The notes below the pieces were generated by a model. It saw only the letters and a list, made by a program, of their open reading frames with translations, ran no database searches and was not told where the DNA came from. 64,000 nt of DNA from Atriophallophorus winterbourni (Eukaryota; Platyhelminthes; Trematoda; Plagiorchiida; Microphallidae): assembly GCA_013407085.1 (NCBI GenBank), contig JACCGJ010004931.1:124001-188000 (forward strand), given 5' to 3'. The position numbers and the translations under genes are program-made. This document shows positions 46,111 to 56,667 of the stretch, piece after piece. Every line of letters begins with the position of its first letter. Within the stretch, counting starts at the first letter, position 1.

Positions 46111-46459
46111 TACGCAACAGGATGAAAAATAGATGAAATTAAGGGCAAAATCATGTGAGTTTCATTATGTTATTAAAGCACAAGCCTGATCCAGGCAAAG
46201 TGCCGAACAGTCAGAGACTGCACGTGGGCTAAGATACTGTCAGGTTGCCCAGCCGATTCCTGGTCACAATTTACTATACTACGAAAAACAATTATCCGCT
46301 TAATTCGAGATGATAAACACTCTTTTTAATTACGTTTAACTTCTCAGATGTACAGCAACCCGAAGATCTTATATCGACTCGGATATAATATAACTAACAA
46401 TAAACATGAGTTTTTGCTTTGAAAGCTTCGTCTGGATTCACTGTATCCGGTAAGTATAC

Positions 46460-49400
46460 TGCTGATGTATCGACGTTTATTCCTTTTAGGTGTCCCAAAA
46501 GCTGATGAAGCAAAGGATGTAGCAGTGCAGCGCAAACTCCATCAGCTACAATGGAGATTCTTCAGTGATATACATGGCTTGCATGATGTAGCTGTGACGG
46601 ACAGGATCCGCATCCAAAATCTACCAATTATAAGGGCATCGGTTTTAATCCCCTTAAAATAACGTTCTTGCGCAAAGATTTGTTGAACATGGTCAAAACT
46701 CGTTGGGAAAATGGCCGAAGACTAATGGCACCAGAAAGACGAAGACTAAGCGCATCGAAACGTCATATTCGACAGATTATTGCAACAAAAGTCCAATAGA
46801 AACATTGCCAAGTCAATCAGTAGTTGACGTGTCAGAAACAAATTTGGCTAACATGATAGATCACTGTACAACTATAGATCACAGTACAACCTCAAAACGA
46901 TCAGGCAATCTCGCAAGCAAAAAAACCTTCAGATGCCGACTCTGGAGGAGTCGGCCTAACAGATATTTTGCACTCCGCTAGCCTCCTTTCGAACAGCAAA
47001 TCCTTGTCGGTAAAAACTACTCTGAAATGCCTCTACACCAACGCACAATGTCTGGGAGACAAAATCGGTGAACTGCGTGTAGTTTTTCTGAAATTTTCAC
47101 CAGACATTGTTGCCCTAATGGAAACGTGGCTACGGGCTCACCAAACAAATAGTGAACTAGAATTACCCGGATGTCACTTATTCGCCATGACCGTGAAACG
47201 AGAGGAGGAAGAGTAACTTGTATTATAGCCAAAACTTTCTGTGCCGTGAGATTACGGATCCAGATATCAAGTTACGGGATAGACTCTGGTGCTTAGTCCT
47301 ATTAGCTAACGACAAAGACGGTGTTTTGGGAGTAGTATATCGCCACCATCTGCACAGGAAAATGCTAACCGGAAACCAGCAACATACATTAGTTTTGTGT
47401 ATGGCTAATATCTAATCTCAGGAATTCAATAGAAGTGAGTTCCGTATTTGTACTTAGTAACCCAAGATTAAACCTCGAATTGAAACTAAGAAGCTAAACT
47501 CGTAAGTGCCTAAAGGTACGAAACATCGCTTGGTGACACCATCGGCCAAACCCATCATTAATGACCTGGGAAAAATTCCGTTTATAGAGGAGAAATTAAA
47601 CAAATTTATCATACAAGTCAAGTTGTACTTCCAAAAACAGATATCACGCATGATGGAGCTCCACCCAAAAATACTTTAAAGTTTGGCTAACGATCAAGCT
47701 AAGGTGAAACCTGTAGTTTACTTCGTGAACACGTCAGCTGGACCAACAACAACTGCATCAGAAACTGCTAAAGCTTCAGCCACGTTTTATTCTTTTGTAT
47801 TCGGCCAGAGAGAACATACAGTTTTTATGCCATATCAAACCATTTCAACCACGGTTGCCATGAGTGAAATAAATGTCACGTCGAAATGCGTCCTTCAAGC
47901 ATTATTTAATCTCTAAACCGGAAGGTCTCTTGGGGCCGACGGAATAACCCCGATAATATTGGAGCAATGTGCAAAGTTGCTATACAAACCACTCACATAC
48001 CTTTTTAAACAGACACTGGTAAATGGATCGATTCCTACAGATTGGAAACACGGAATAATTTATCCTATTTATAAAGGTTGAAATCGTTTCGATGTTTCTA
48101 ATTATCGGCCTGTTACTCTGTTACCTGTGATCCAAATGACTTGAGCGCCTCATTGTTGAGGATCTAATGAAACATTTCGAAAATGATTAGTTGCTTTCGA
48201 AGAAACAGTTGGATTTAGACGGAATTATTCCAGTTTATCTAATTTACTGATAAAGCTGGATGATTGAACACAAGCGGTAGATAAAGGGCAAGCAATACAC
48301 GCCTGCTACCTTGATACAGTGGAACCTGGGTACAACGAATCTCTGGGGGGAGAGTAAAATTTTCGTTAAAAGCGGAATTCGTTGTAAGTAAAACGCATTA
48401 TCAGACATATCATTTTGACGCCGTTTTTCTGTACACGTGTAAACAAGTGAAGAAGGTCTTACCTTTGTGTGTTTCTGCATGCGTGTAATCCATTTGATGA
48501 TTTGATGATGCCACAGCACACAGATCACAACATTATATCCAAGTTCATGTTAATAGTAGTAAATTTATTCTAAAACGTAGTAGTGAAAACATCTTGCACA
48601 CACATTGACAGTCCAATCTCACGCTTTCATGAAGTAGCTGGCGATGTTCATTTGTTTAAGTTTTGACTTCGAAATTCAAGTTCTCTTTCGACGTCTCTTC
48701 CATCTATCCTAGAAATCTCGTGCAGAGATCAAGAGCACTCCTGGCATCTTTCACAGACGGAGCTACCAGTCACAGAGAATTCACTTGATTTTCTTGTGCG
48801 TGCGTGCGAGTCAGTAAGCACACTGTAGGCTAGGTTGCCTGTGTCTCGCCAAGCTGTGTGTCAGTTTATTTCTTAGAGCACTGCAGGCCACTCTTGATGG
48901 AGCGTTGTGTGTTAGAGGCAAGACAAAGCGAGTTTGCTGTATGTATGAACTTTATTGAACAAACATAGCCGTCGGGAAGGTGTACAGTGTTCGTAAAAGG
49001 CGAGATTCGTAACGAACAGATTCGTTGTACGAATGTTTTAAATAGGCTTACAAAGAAGGATTTTATTTGGAAAATCATGGTGTGTTCGTTCAACCCAAGA
49101 ATTCGTTGTAAACGAGTTCGTTGTAGGTGGGTTTCACTGTATATCCAATGAATTCGATCGTGTTAACCATAGCTTATTACTGCAAAAGCTTGAAAGTCTT
49201 GGTATCACTGGAAAGTTGTTGAATTGACTAAATGACTGCTCACCAAATTGCACTACGCAGGTACGTGTTGACGATGCATTATCAAAACCAATCGTAGCCA
49301 CTTGCGGTATTTCCCGTGGTTCAGTCCTTGATACGATCCTCTTTCCGGTTTATGTCAATGAATTACCCGAAATTTTTAATGTAACATTTCGTTATTTGCG

Positions 49401-50300
49401 GACGACATATAGATATGGCGTTGCATCCGTAGTCCACAAGACTGTCTGCTATCACCAAAAGATCTCGATGCGCTTCACAGCTGGTCGATGAATAACAAAC
49501 TTTCCTTTAACTTTAACAAATGCAGGTTCATTATTGTTTGGAATCGAGTGGATTTCACTTACCATATAGGTTCACATGACCTTGAAAGGTGCAGTGAAGA
49601 AAAAGATTTGGGTGTCTGAATAGGTACCAGTTTAAAAACCTCAATTCAATACAAACACTTCTTTTTAAAGAGCAACACGTGTCATAAATGAACTCAAACG
49701 GTTATTGGGAAAATTTTTGCCAAAGATATTTCCAAGGATCATGAATACATGCTTCGGATCAGTCATGGAATACGGTGTGCAGTCATGGTCTCCGTGGCTC
49801 ACGAAGGATGTCGAACCTATGCAACCAATCTATCACATATTAACAAAACTAGATCTCAGCATCGAAAAAGCCATATAAGGAAAAGATAGCTGAATCTTCC
49901 GACTTTTCCTATCGACGAATCAGAGGAGACCTTATCCTACTTTAAAAAATATTCCATACTCCAAACTATCCCTTACAGGATTTATTCACGCGAAGGGATA
50001 CGAGAAATTATCTGGCCCAAGAAAATGAACTGGTGACACGCCATTCCCGCCTGAACTGTTAAAGTTACTATTTATTCTGTCAGTGTCTGTTTACTTGGAA
50101 CAATTTTCCTTCTAACTTTGCTCACTCCACAAGCTTGCATGATTTTAAAACGAAATTAGACGAATTAGTTTTGAATTAATCGTTTCCAGCACACTTATAT
50201 ACTGATTACTCTAATTCCTAATCTTGTTTTATACACTTATATTTCAATTTTTACCTTCCTATGTTTGTTGTTAAGCTTGTTGATTTTAATACCATTTAAA
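46460..50300 (+). mobile_element. CR1-like element, near full length, split by a DNA transposon
   Basis: In order: ORF1-like frame 46465-46662 (LFLLGVPKADEAKDVAVQ); endonuclease start 46968-47216 (YTNAQCLGDKIGELRVV, SPDIVALMETWLRAH) and 47218-47415 (YYSQNFLCREITDPDIKL, LGVVYRHH); an internal gap in the endonuclease; RT from about 47930 (LGADGITPIILEQCAKLLYK, YRPVTLLPV). The RT is broken at 48316 by an inserted transposon and resumes at 49140 with FDRVNHSLLLQKLESLGITG, SRGSVLDT and a mutated catalytic site. Then come EEKDLGV and SLKTSIQYKHFFL, and the C-terminus to about 50180. The 3' UTR ends near 50300 with TAAGCTTGTTGATTTTAATA and a short tail. It has many stops and is inactive. Confidence 0.85.
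48317..49139. mobile_element. Tigger/pogo-like DNA transposon, non-autonomous, 823 bp
   Basis: The element begins CAGTGGAACCTGGGTACAAC and ends with the reverse complement of CAGTGAAACCCACCTACAAC. Over 23 bp the inverted ends agree at 18 positions. TA flanks both sides (48315-48316 and 49140-49141), the target duplication of the Tc1/mariner-pogo superfamily. Ends of the form CAGTnGAACCTnnnTA..ACGAA are typical of Tigger/pogo elements. The interior has no long frame, so no transposase is encoded. Further TTCGTTGTA strings lie near both ends (48380 and 49021-49115). Removing it with one TA puts the RT reading of the host CR1 element back in frame across the site. Confidence 0.85.
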
Positions 50301-50929
50301 ACGTTGAATTACCCTGAATATCACCAGACAAACAGTGGATTAGCAAACAGAAGGTTAAAAATATAAGGAAATCTAAATAGAATCGAAAAATGCATGCAAA
50401 GTAAAATAACATTCATCAAATAGAATACATAATCTCTGATGTTTTGGCAGCCATATATACCATCCAGATTTTATAAGAATAATATAAGTCACGCAGTAGC
50501 GAGTTTGAGTTTAAAATAAGTTATTTAAGACAGACATAGAGGAGAGGAATGAAGAATGACTTATTTGTTTAAACGAATTTTCCGAGAGCCAAATTAATTT
50601 AACCACAGAATTTGTAATACGAATAACGAATATAAGAGTAACGTTACAGCCTAATGGGAAAACTCGAGTTTGCCATTCACATTGCAAAACAGCTTCGGTT
50701 TCGTCATGAAGTGTTGTGATGCAAGTTGACGAAATGTCAGGCTCATGTAAACCTTCTAGTCACATTTATCTGACCGGCGCAGCAAATTCTTCATTTTCAG
50801 AATACGAAATGTGCATACCGTTTAAAGCGTATTAAAAAGTTTCAAAAACAGAAGGATTCCATGTTTATTGATGGAAAAACAAAAATGCCTAAAAAAATTA
50901 ATTTTGAGGTCGAACGATTCGATGGCCAT
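50301..50929. other. No gene recognised
   Basis: AT-rich sequence without supported content. Confidence 0.4.
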
Positions 50930-51345
50930 GCTCCAATAGGGCACATGATTGAACAGGTTGGTCTTACCAACCTTATCCAACAGTGGCATACAAGCGCAAC
51001 GTGTTCACCATTGTTCCACTGTTTCAAGCGCATGCGGTTTCTGGTCCTACTGTCTCTACCTGATGAGTGTGAACAGCGCGAATCTGGTTTGCGGAATGTT
51101 TGTGTGATGAAAATGCATGAAGATGAATTGTTCATTGTCATTGGTTCAAAACCAGTCTACATGAGTGTGGGCTCAAGTGATGGAACAAGTTGGTCGTACC
51201 ATATTCATTCAACAGTGGCATAAAATCGCAACTTGTTTACCATTCTTTCACTGTTTCAAGCGCCTGAGTATCCTGATCCCACTGTCCTACCTGATGAGTC
51301 CAAACAGCACGAAGCGGGTCGTGAGTTTTTGTATGATGAAATGCA
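50930..51345 (+). repeat. Two hammerhead-like repeats in tandem
   Basis: Copy one: hairpin GGTTGGT-CTT-ACCAACC (50956-50972), CAACAGTGGCATA, TTCCACTGTTTCAAGCGCAT and core 51060-51084 (CTGATGA, GTGT, GAACA, GCGC, GAATC). Copy two: half hairpin GTTGGTCGTACC (51190-51201), CAACAGTGGCATAAA, TTTCACTGTTTCAAGCGCC and core 51291-51315 (CTGATGA, GTCC, AAACA, GCAC, GAAGC). The copies are about 231 bp apart, core to core. The frame of 120 codons at 50861 runs through copy one and is not taken as a gene. Confidence 0.75.
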
Positions 51346-53703
51346 GGTTAGTTGAGGTAGCTTATTAAGAGCAGACCGAAATGTGCACATCGATACTAAA
51401 CTTACAAAAAAGCTGAAGTGCTTCAATTAGTATAGATCATTTAGCAAGGTATTGATTTTTATTAACATTTATTTATAGCGGATAAAACTGATAAGTGTCC
51501 AAAACAGGCTCACTGAGTCATTCAGAATTAAATTTTCGATTACTTATAAATCAGAAATGCATTCATATACTTTCAATGAGCAAGTGTTTCATATTTTTCA
51601 TGATACTTAGAAAACCTTGTGAGCCCATAGACCTCGTGTTTAGCTCTGGTTTTTTAGCGTTAGGCCGCAGAATTGACATGATTTCACACACTGGAGATGG
51701 TACTAGGCTATCAGAGTCATTTTATTAAATAGCAATGTTACCATTTTTTACTTGGTTATGATGAATAGTGAAACTGAGCAGATTCCTCTAATGCTGAAAA
51801 CTCAGCAGTATTTTAAATTAAGTTTTTCGAGCGAATGACGGACATCATATCCGGTCTCTTACGGCCACGTCAAAAGCATAAGAATTGGATATGAATATAC
51901 GTTGAATACTACGCAAAATCAATTAATAAATAGGAACTAAAACATTGTATACTAAAATCTATTCGATATAAACTATTCACAATCATGTGTCTACATTATA
52001 CTAACGGTTTGTCACCATTCAACTTAAACAGTAATGGGTGGTATAATTGGTCATCACAAGTGGGTCGTGTAAATAAAATCTAAAGCTGCCTTTAGATTTA
52101 AATTAGGTTTATCAATTTCTCTCTCTGCTATTGTGATTGATATATTGTATGTAGGTGCATTTTCTTTAGACAAAATTCAACATCCAGTATCAATTAACGG
52201 ATATAAATATTCCCAATTTTGGTTGATTACGGATTATTTCGGGCAAGTCTTAAGTGAGCATAGCTTACTAAGCAGTAGTAGGTAGTATTAAAGTTTCACA
52301 AGCGTTGGTTTATATACGTTTCAAAACAAATGTATCAATAACTCTAATCACATTTTCCATCAAAAGAAGATCGATATACAGAGATTTAAAATTACTAATG
52401 AAAGATAGAACTCAATCTTTTTTACCTTACCCTATAACTAATGATATACTAAACAAACACCATAGAGTTAATCAATTATTACCGTTAAATAATAAGAAAG
52501 ACTCATAAACAATGGATTTCTTATATGCAGGACACAAAAGGAACGATCTAGAAAACAAAGTTGGACCTCAAATTCCCAGAGTAAACAAGAATATAATGGA
52601 GAACCCATTTTCGATACAAATATAATTGATTCAATCTAGCTATTCTAACTAATTGTTTCATCCGTGTGACAAACGAACAATCGTCTGCTTACAATTACGC
52701 CAAGTATTCCTTCAGCAACAAAATTCTTTAGGAAAATATAGCCGTTTAGTCAGCAGCTCACGCCTCAGGTGATTTGTTTAGTAAATTACTAAAAAACATA
52801 GTGGTAGTTATGCCGAACCTCAGTATAACACTCAACAGTTGGTAATTTCGACAATCCTCAATTACTTTCTAATGGCATTCGATTTTTATTGCTCACTGAG
52901 AATCAATTCCTGTGATTATAATGTAAAATAAAAATGATAAATTCGTTAAAATCTTTATCGTATAAAGTAAAAACAATTCAAATTTCAGTAAAATATGGAT
53001 GAAAAAAATGTCAGTTCGTTTAAAATGACGAATATTGTCCGACAGGTCAACGACAACGGACTAGCTTCTCCAGATTCAACAACGGTGCTTCCGTGGCCAT
53101 GTTGATCACAATCGCCAGAAAATAGCTGGTCACAAAAGCCGCGATGAATTCTATTATCTGTGAATGCGATGAAGTATGAAAGCGTGTTAGTGATCGATTG
53201 AGATGAAAATAAGGAAGTCAGCTACGATATTTGCCGTGGAAAGTGGTTATCTAATTTTGGTGGGGTCGCTAATAAATTTCATTTTGAATTATGGCTAATT
53301 CTGAAAGGACCATCAAAGTAAGGTTCGAGAAATTAAATAAATGATAGAAGTGACATAATATTTTTACATCTACATTATTGAGGAATTTTGTCACTTGCTC
53401 AGCATATGTATGTTATAAAAAGTTTGTGGATTTATGTCTTAAGTAAAGTGCATTAGAGTCAATTTCTCCTGTATTCGCACAATACGTTCAGGGCCAATGG
53501 AAGATGCTCTGGATTTCAAGTATTCAGTGGGATTAATTAGGATTTACAAAATCTTGAAAACGATAGTTTTATAAAGTCAAAATCCGAATAATTTATTTAT
53601 TTTAAGAATACTCAACAAGATGACCACTCTAACATTCTACGAACCATGTTAATAATGGGATAAAGAGAGTGGTGTACATCAGAAACCTGTGTAAATACCG
53701 TTT

Positions 53704-53708
<5 letters not shown>
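51346..53708. other. No gene recognised
   Basis: About 2.4 kb with no supported gene or repeat family. Confidence 0.4.

Positions 53709-53741
<33 letters not shown>
53709..53741. repeat. TA microsatellite
   Basis: About 16 TA units directly before the RTE-like fragment. Confidence 0.95.
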
Positions 53742-53744
<3 letters not shown>

Positions 53745-54300
53745 CGGATTAACAGAGCAACTGTGATTTTGTCCAAGTTGTACTTCCGTACCTGTTGCAC
53801 CCACAAAATGACTGAAGAGTCAAACTTTCCTCGTACATGCGTACTAAGTTCTTCACTTTATGGCAGTGAAAACCCGGACCATCAACGCAAGACGTTTACG
53901 TGCATCCATCGCATCTTAAAAGCAATGTGGTTAAACAGAGTAACACGTGCAGAAGTGCTTTCTAAATCTGGTCTGCAGAACGCGCTCACTCTAATGTGAC
54001 AGAGCCGCATACGTGGTCTGTTTCATGTGTGCAGAATGTGGAACGGTTTTTCCAATATAATCAAATCTATGATGAATTTAAATTCGAAAATTGATCATTT
54101 TATAGGACACACTTGCGCTTCAATGACGTTTAATCAAATATGTGAATGCTCTGGAAAATTAGTCTTTCTAATTAGGAAGAACTTGTTCTCGTCCAATCAC
54201 ATTAGAATGGAAATTGTGAGGTATTATCTTCAAACTGGCGAAGAGCAAGTACCGTTTTTGACTGCTGAAATCAGATCAAGGTAACACTGCTGATTGAACG
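53745..54300 (+). mobile_element. RTE-like element, C-terminal remnant
   Basis: Frame 53763-53999 reads NFPRTCVLSSSLYGSENPD and WLNRVTRAEVLSKSGLQNAL, matching the LLYGSETWT and DRVTNAEVLSKAGLQS blocks of the family. At 54235-54285 come TGEEQVPFLTAEIRSR and a stop, where the tail is LQAGEELKQLLVAERRSRRR. Confidence 0.75.
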
Positions 54301-54419
54301 ATTATGCGTTTCCAGGTGAACCCTGCGTCAGAAATTTATACTGTCCGCCCATTCCATTTTGACAGGTGATTTTTGTTGAATAAAATGGGATTTAATCAAG
54401 GGTGCACACACCTGCACTT

Positions 54420-54545
54420 ACGAACACCAACCAACCTCCGGCTGATTGCCGTCATCAGGTCGAGATAGTGAGATTAGGTTTATTGAGAATTAAAACATTA
54501 CAGAAGTTAAACTTGAGCGTTACTGTTAATCAGATCAGCACATTC
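54420..54545 (-). repeat. Hammerhead-like repeat copy, stem II fully paired
   Basis: Core at 54457-54434 on the minus strand: CTGATGA, CGGC, AATCA, GCCG, GAGG. The four-pair stem is perfect but differs from the GTGC/GCAC stem of the copy at 9603-9615 at two paired positions. Confidence 0.65.
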
Positions 54546-54629
54546 TTTGGATGACCGATCAACACAGTGAAAATAGCTCAACCGACTAAATCGATGGAAA
54601 TGACCAGTTTTTAGGAGTGCTCACATTCT

Positions 54630-54720
54630 TTCCACAACACCTGGTTTCATACTGTTTGCGGTTATCAGGTGTGCAACTCTATCAGAAAAAAACACATAAA
54701 TATTGCGACCTTATGTCAAA
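54630..54720 (-). repeat. Hammerhead-like repeat, decayed copy
   Basis: Core at 54668-54644 on the minus strand: CTGATAA, CCGC, AAACA, GTAT, GAAACCAGG. The stem pairing is mostly lost. Confidence 0.5.
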
Positions 54721-54844
54721 TAGAGTATATTATTGGACATCATATTGTCTAGATAACTTCTCTTCCCGTCTCCAAGTTCTGTTGATATAACATGCGGAGC
54801 TATGACTTACGAATTAAGCAGTGCCGCACCAAATAAATATTTAG

Positions 54845-55115
54845 TTTAGACGTCGTATGCAAAGAAATGTATTCTTTTATGGACAGAAATTTTGCTGCAA
54901 CCCTACGGCACTTACCAGATAAAGATTATCCATCAGTATCACAGATTGGCTCCCAAGTGCGAAAAACATCAACACAATCGGATGAATCAGATATGCACCA
55001 TATGTCAATCGGGCAAGCGGTGAGAATACTTTCAAACCCAGGAGAGATTTTATCGGAGCTGTATTCAGAAAAACAATGGGTTCATAAAATACTTAGGTTG
55101 GAGAATCCTTCATGA
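54845..55115 (+). CDS. Possible exon, unknown protein
   Basis: After acceptor AATATTTAG the frame is open to a TGA at 55113: LDVVCKEMYSFMDRNFAATL, PDKDYPSVSQIGSQVRK, STQSDESDMHHMSIGQAVRI and GEILSELYSEKQWVHKIL. The first ATG in frame is at 54867. The mixed polar composition looks like real coding sequence of a soluble protein. Partner exons were not identified and no domain was recognised. Confidence 0.38.
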
Positions 55116-55521
55116 AACGTGTTCTAAAATGATACGAAGATGGCGTGAAAATTTAGTAACAATAATCTTAAATTAATTTTTATGGGATAGACATACTCCG
55201 TGAGTAAGTCCGTTGAAGCGGCTTCTAACTATAACTTCGAGTACGACTTTTTATATTCGTAATCTCATCTAAACTTATCAAAATGTTTCCAAAGGATAGG
55301 GGAAGACACATAGAAACCACTTGTGGATTGTGAGTGCACGGTATGGGATCACAACACAACATTAAACTGAACTTTGGAGTATCTTAAGCATTTGTCCTTG
55401 AACAAGTCTGAATTTTCGTATGAGACTACTTATGAGTACACAACCCTTCAAAATATTCACAAATTTATTTACAACTGTCAATAATGGAAGCATTCCCCAC
55501 GAGCTTCGCTCTTATTAGAGC

Positions 55522-55677
55522 TCAATAACAGTACATAACCTCCGCTGCTGGTGGAAGTCTAACACCAACCATATTGTATTTGCACACCTTACATTCTGGG
55601 CTACCGTCTACAATATGCCCAATGGCAATTAAGCGTTCATGAATCTTTTTCAGGCTGGCACGTTTAAGTGGCATTAT
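55522..55677 (-). CDS. Possible terminal exon, unknown protein
   Basis: Minus strand, after acceptor TTTTTAAGCAG: 51 codons in phase 0 to TGA, with MPLKRASLKKIHERLIAIGH, DGSPECKVCKYNMVGVRLPP and AAEVMYCY. A C-x2-C pair (ECKVC) and a regular helix-like start suggest a genuine C-terminus. No family was recognised. It could belong to a minus-strand gene with exons further right. Confidence 0.35.
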   Translation of the reverse strand: MMPLKRASLKKIHERLIAIGHIVDGSPECKVCKYNMVGVRLPPAAEVMYCY

Positions 55678-55784
55678 CTGCTTAAAAAGTGGTGAAGGGA
55701 ACAGTAATATCTGTTGCTGTCACCCAACGGATCTGATCTCCGTGTCAGTACTTCACAGTATCTTGAGCACTTGAATAAATTAAT

Positions 55785-55930
55785 TTGAACATCCTGGTTC
55801 GTTGTACGAACCTTATTTAATAGTGGTTTTGACGCATAACATTGTTTACAACTTTTCAACTGTTCAAATCCCATTAATATTTATCTTACTACATCCACCA
55901 CAAGGAGGCGGAATGCCAAAAAACGTGCGT
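55785..55930 (+). repeat. Hammerhead-like repeat, decayed core
   Basis: Perfect 5' hairpin GGTTCGT-TGT-ACGAACC (55796-55812), then AATAGTGGTTTTGACG and ATCTTACTACATCCACC. The core near 55905 is degraded. Confidence 0.6.
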
Positions 55931-56667
55931 TGAAGCGTACATGTGAATGATATGCGTACAAGAAGTCATTGGTCATTTAAACGTCTTGAGCTCCTGACCG
56001 TTTTTTTTGATATTTCACACTCTAAACAAAACTATTTTAAGTGTTTTGATTCGAGGCTTGTCAGCTTTTTTTGAAGACTTTCTTGCCAGATTATGTGAAC
56101 TCAGTATGTTTAGCAATACAAAAGCTTCCCGACTATAAGCAAAATGTTACTGTTGGTGTTTTTGCGGACATTTGGGTTACACGTCATGACGTCTATTCCA
56201 TTGTATTTTATACATGAATGTATCGATTCGGTGAAGATAATGAAACTATAAAGCGTGAGTCACAAGTTTAAACACCATGGTTATCTGTAGGAGCTCTATT
56301 TAATTGTAGCTACAACGTCAAACTTAAATATATTTCCACACTTTCGAGTCGCTTTCAAAGTAATGAAGGTGAAGAAGGTAAACAGCCGGAAATTGGTTGT
56401 ATATATTGTATTGGTAAGTATGACGCAGTTTATTATGAAGGTCGGATAGAATATTAAATAAAGAAATTAAAATTCGAAATTATGGAACGATGCATCTTCT
56501 AATTTTGAAATTGAAACTCGATATTTATCCAATGAAAAGCGCATAGAAAAGCATAGAAAATGTGCGTTGAACAAAAATTACTCAAGCTAGAAATCGAATA
56601 AACCATTCATTATGCCATATCTTCCTGAAATATATTTCTCTAGATATATTCCACACCACTTGCTCAC
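55931..56667. other. No gene recognised
   Basis: Searched for the remaining C-terminal exons of the acyltransferase on the minus strand; none could be supported. Confidence 0.4.

Noticed and set aside
50861..51223. 120-codon open frame
   Set aside because: Most of it runs through a hammerhead-like repeat whose other copies are not open in this frame.
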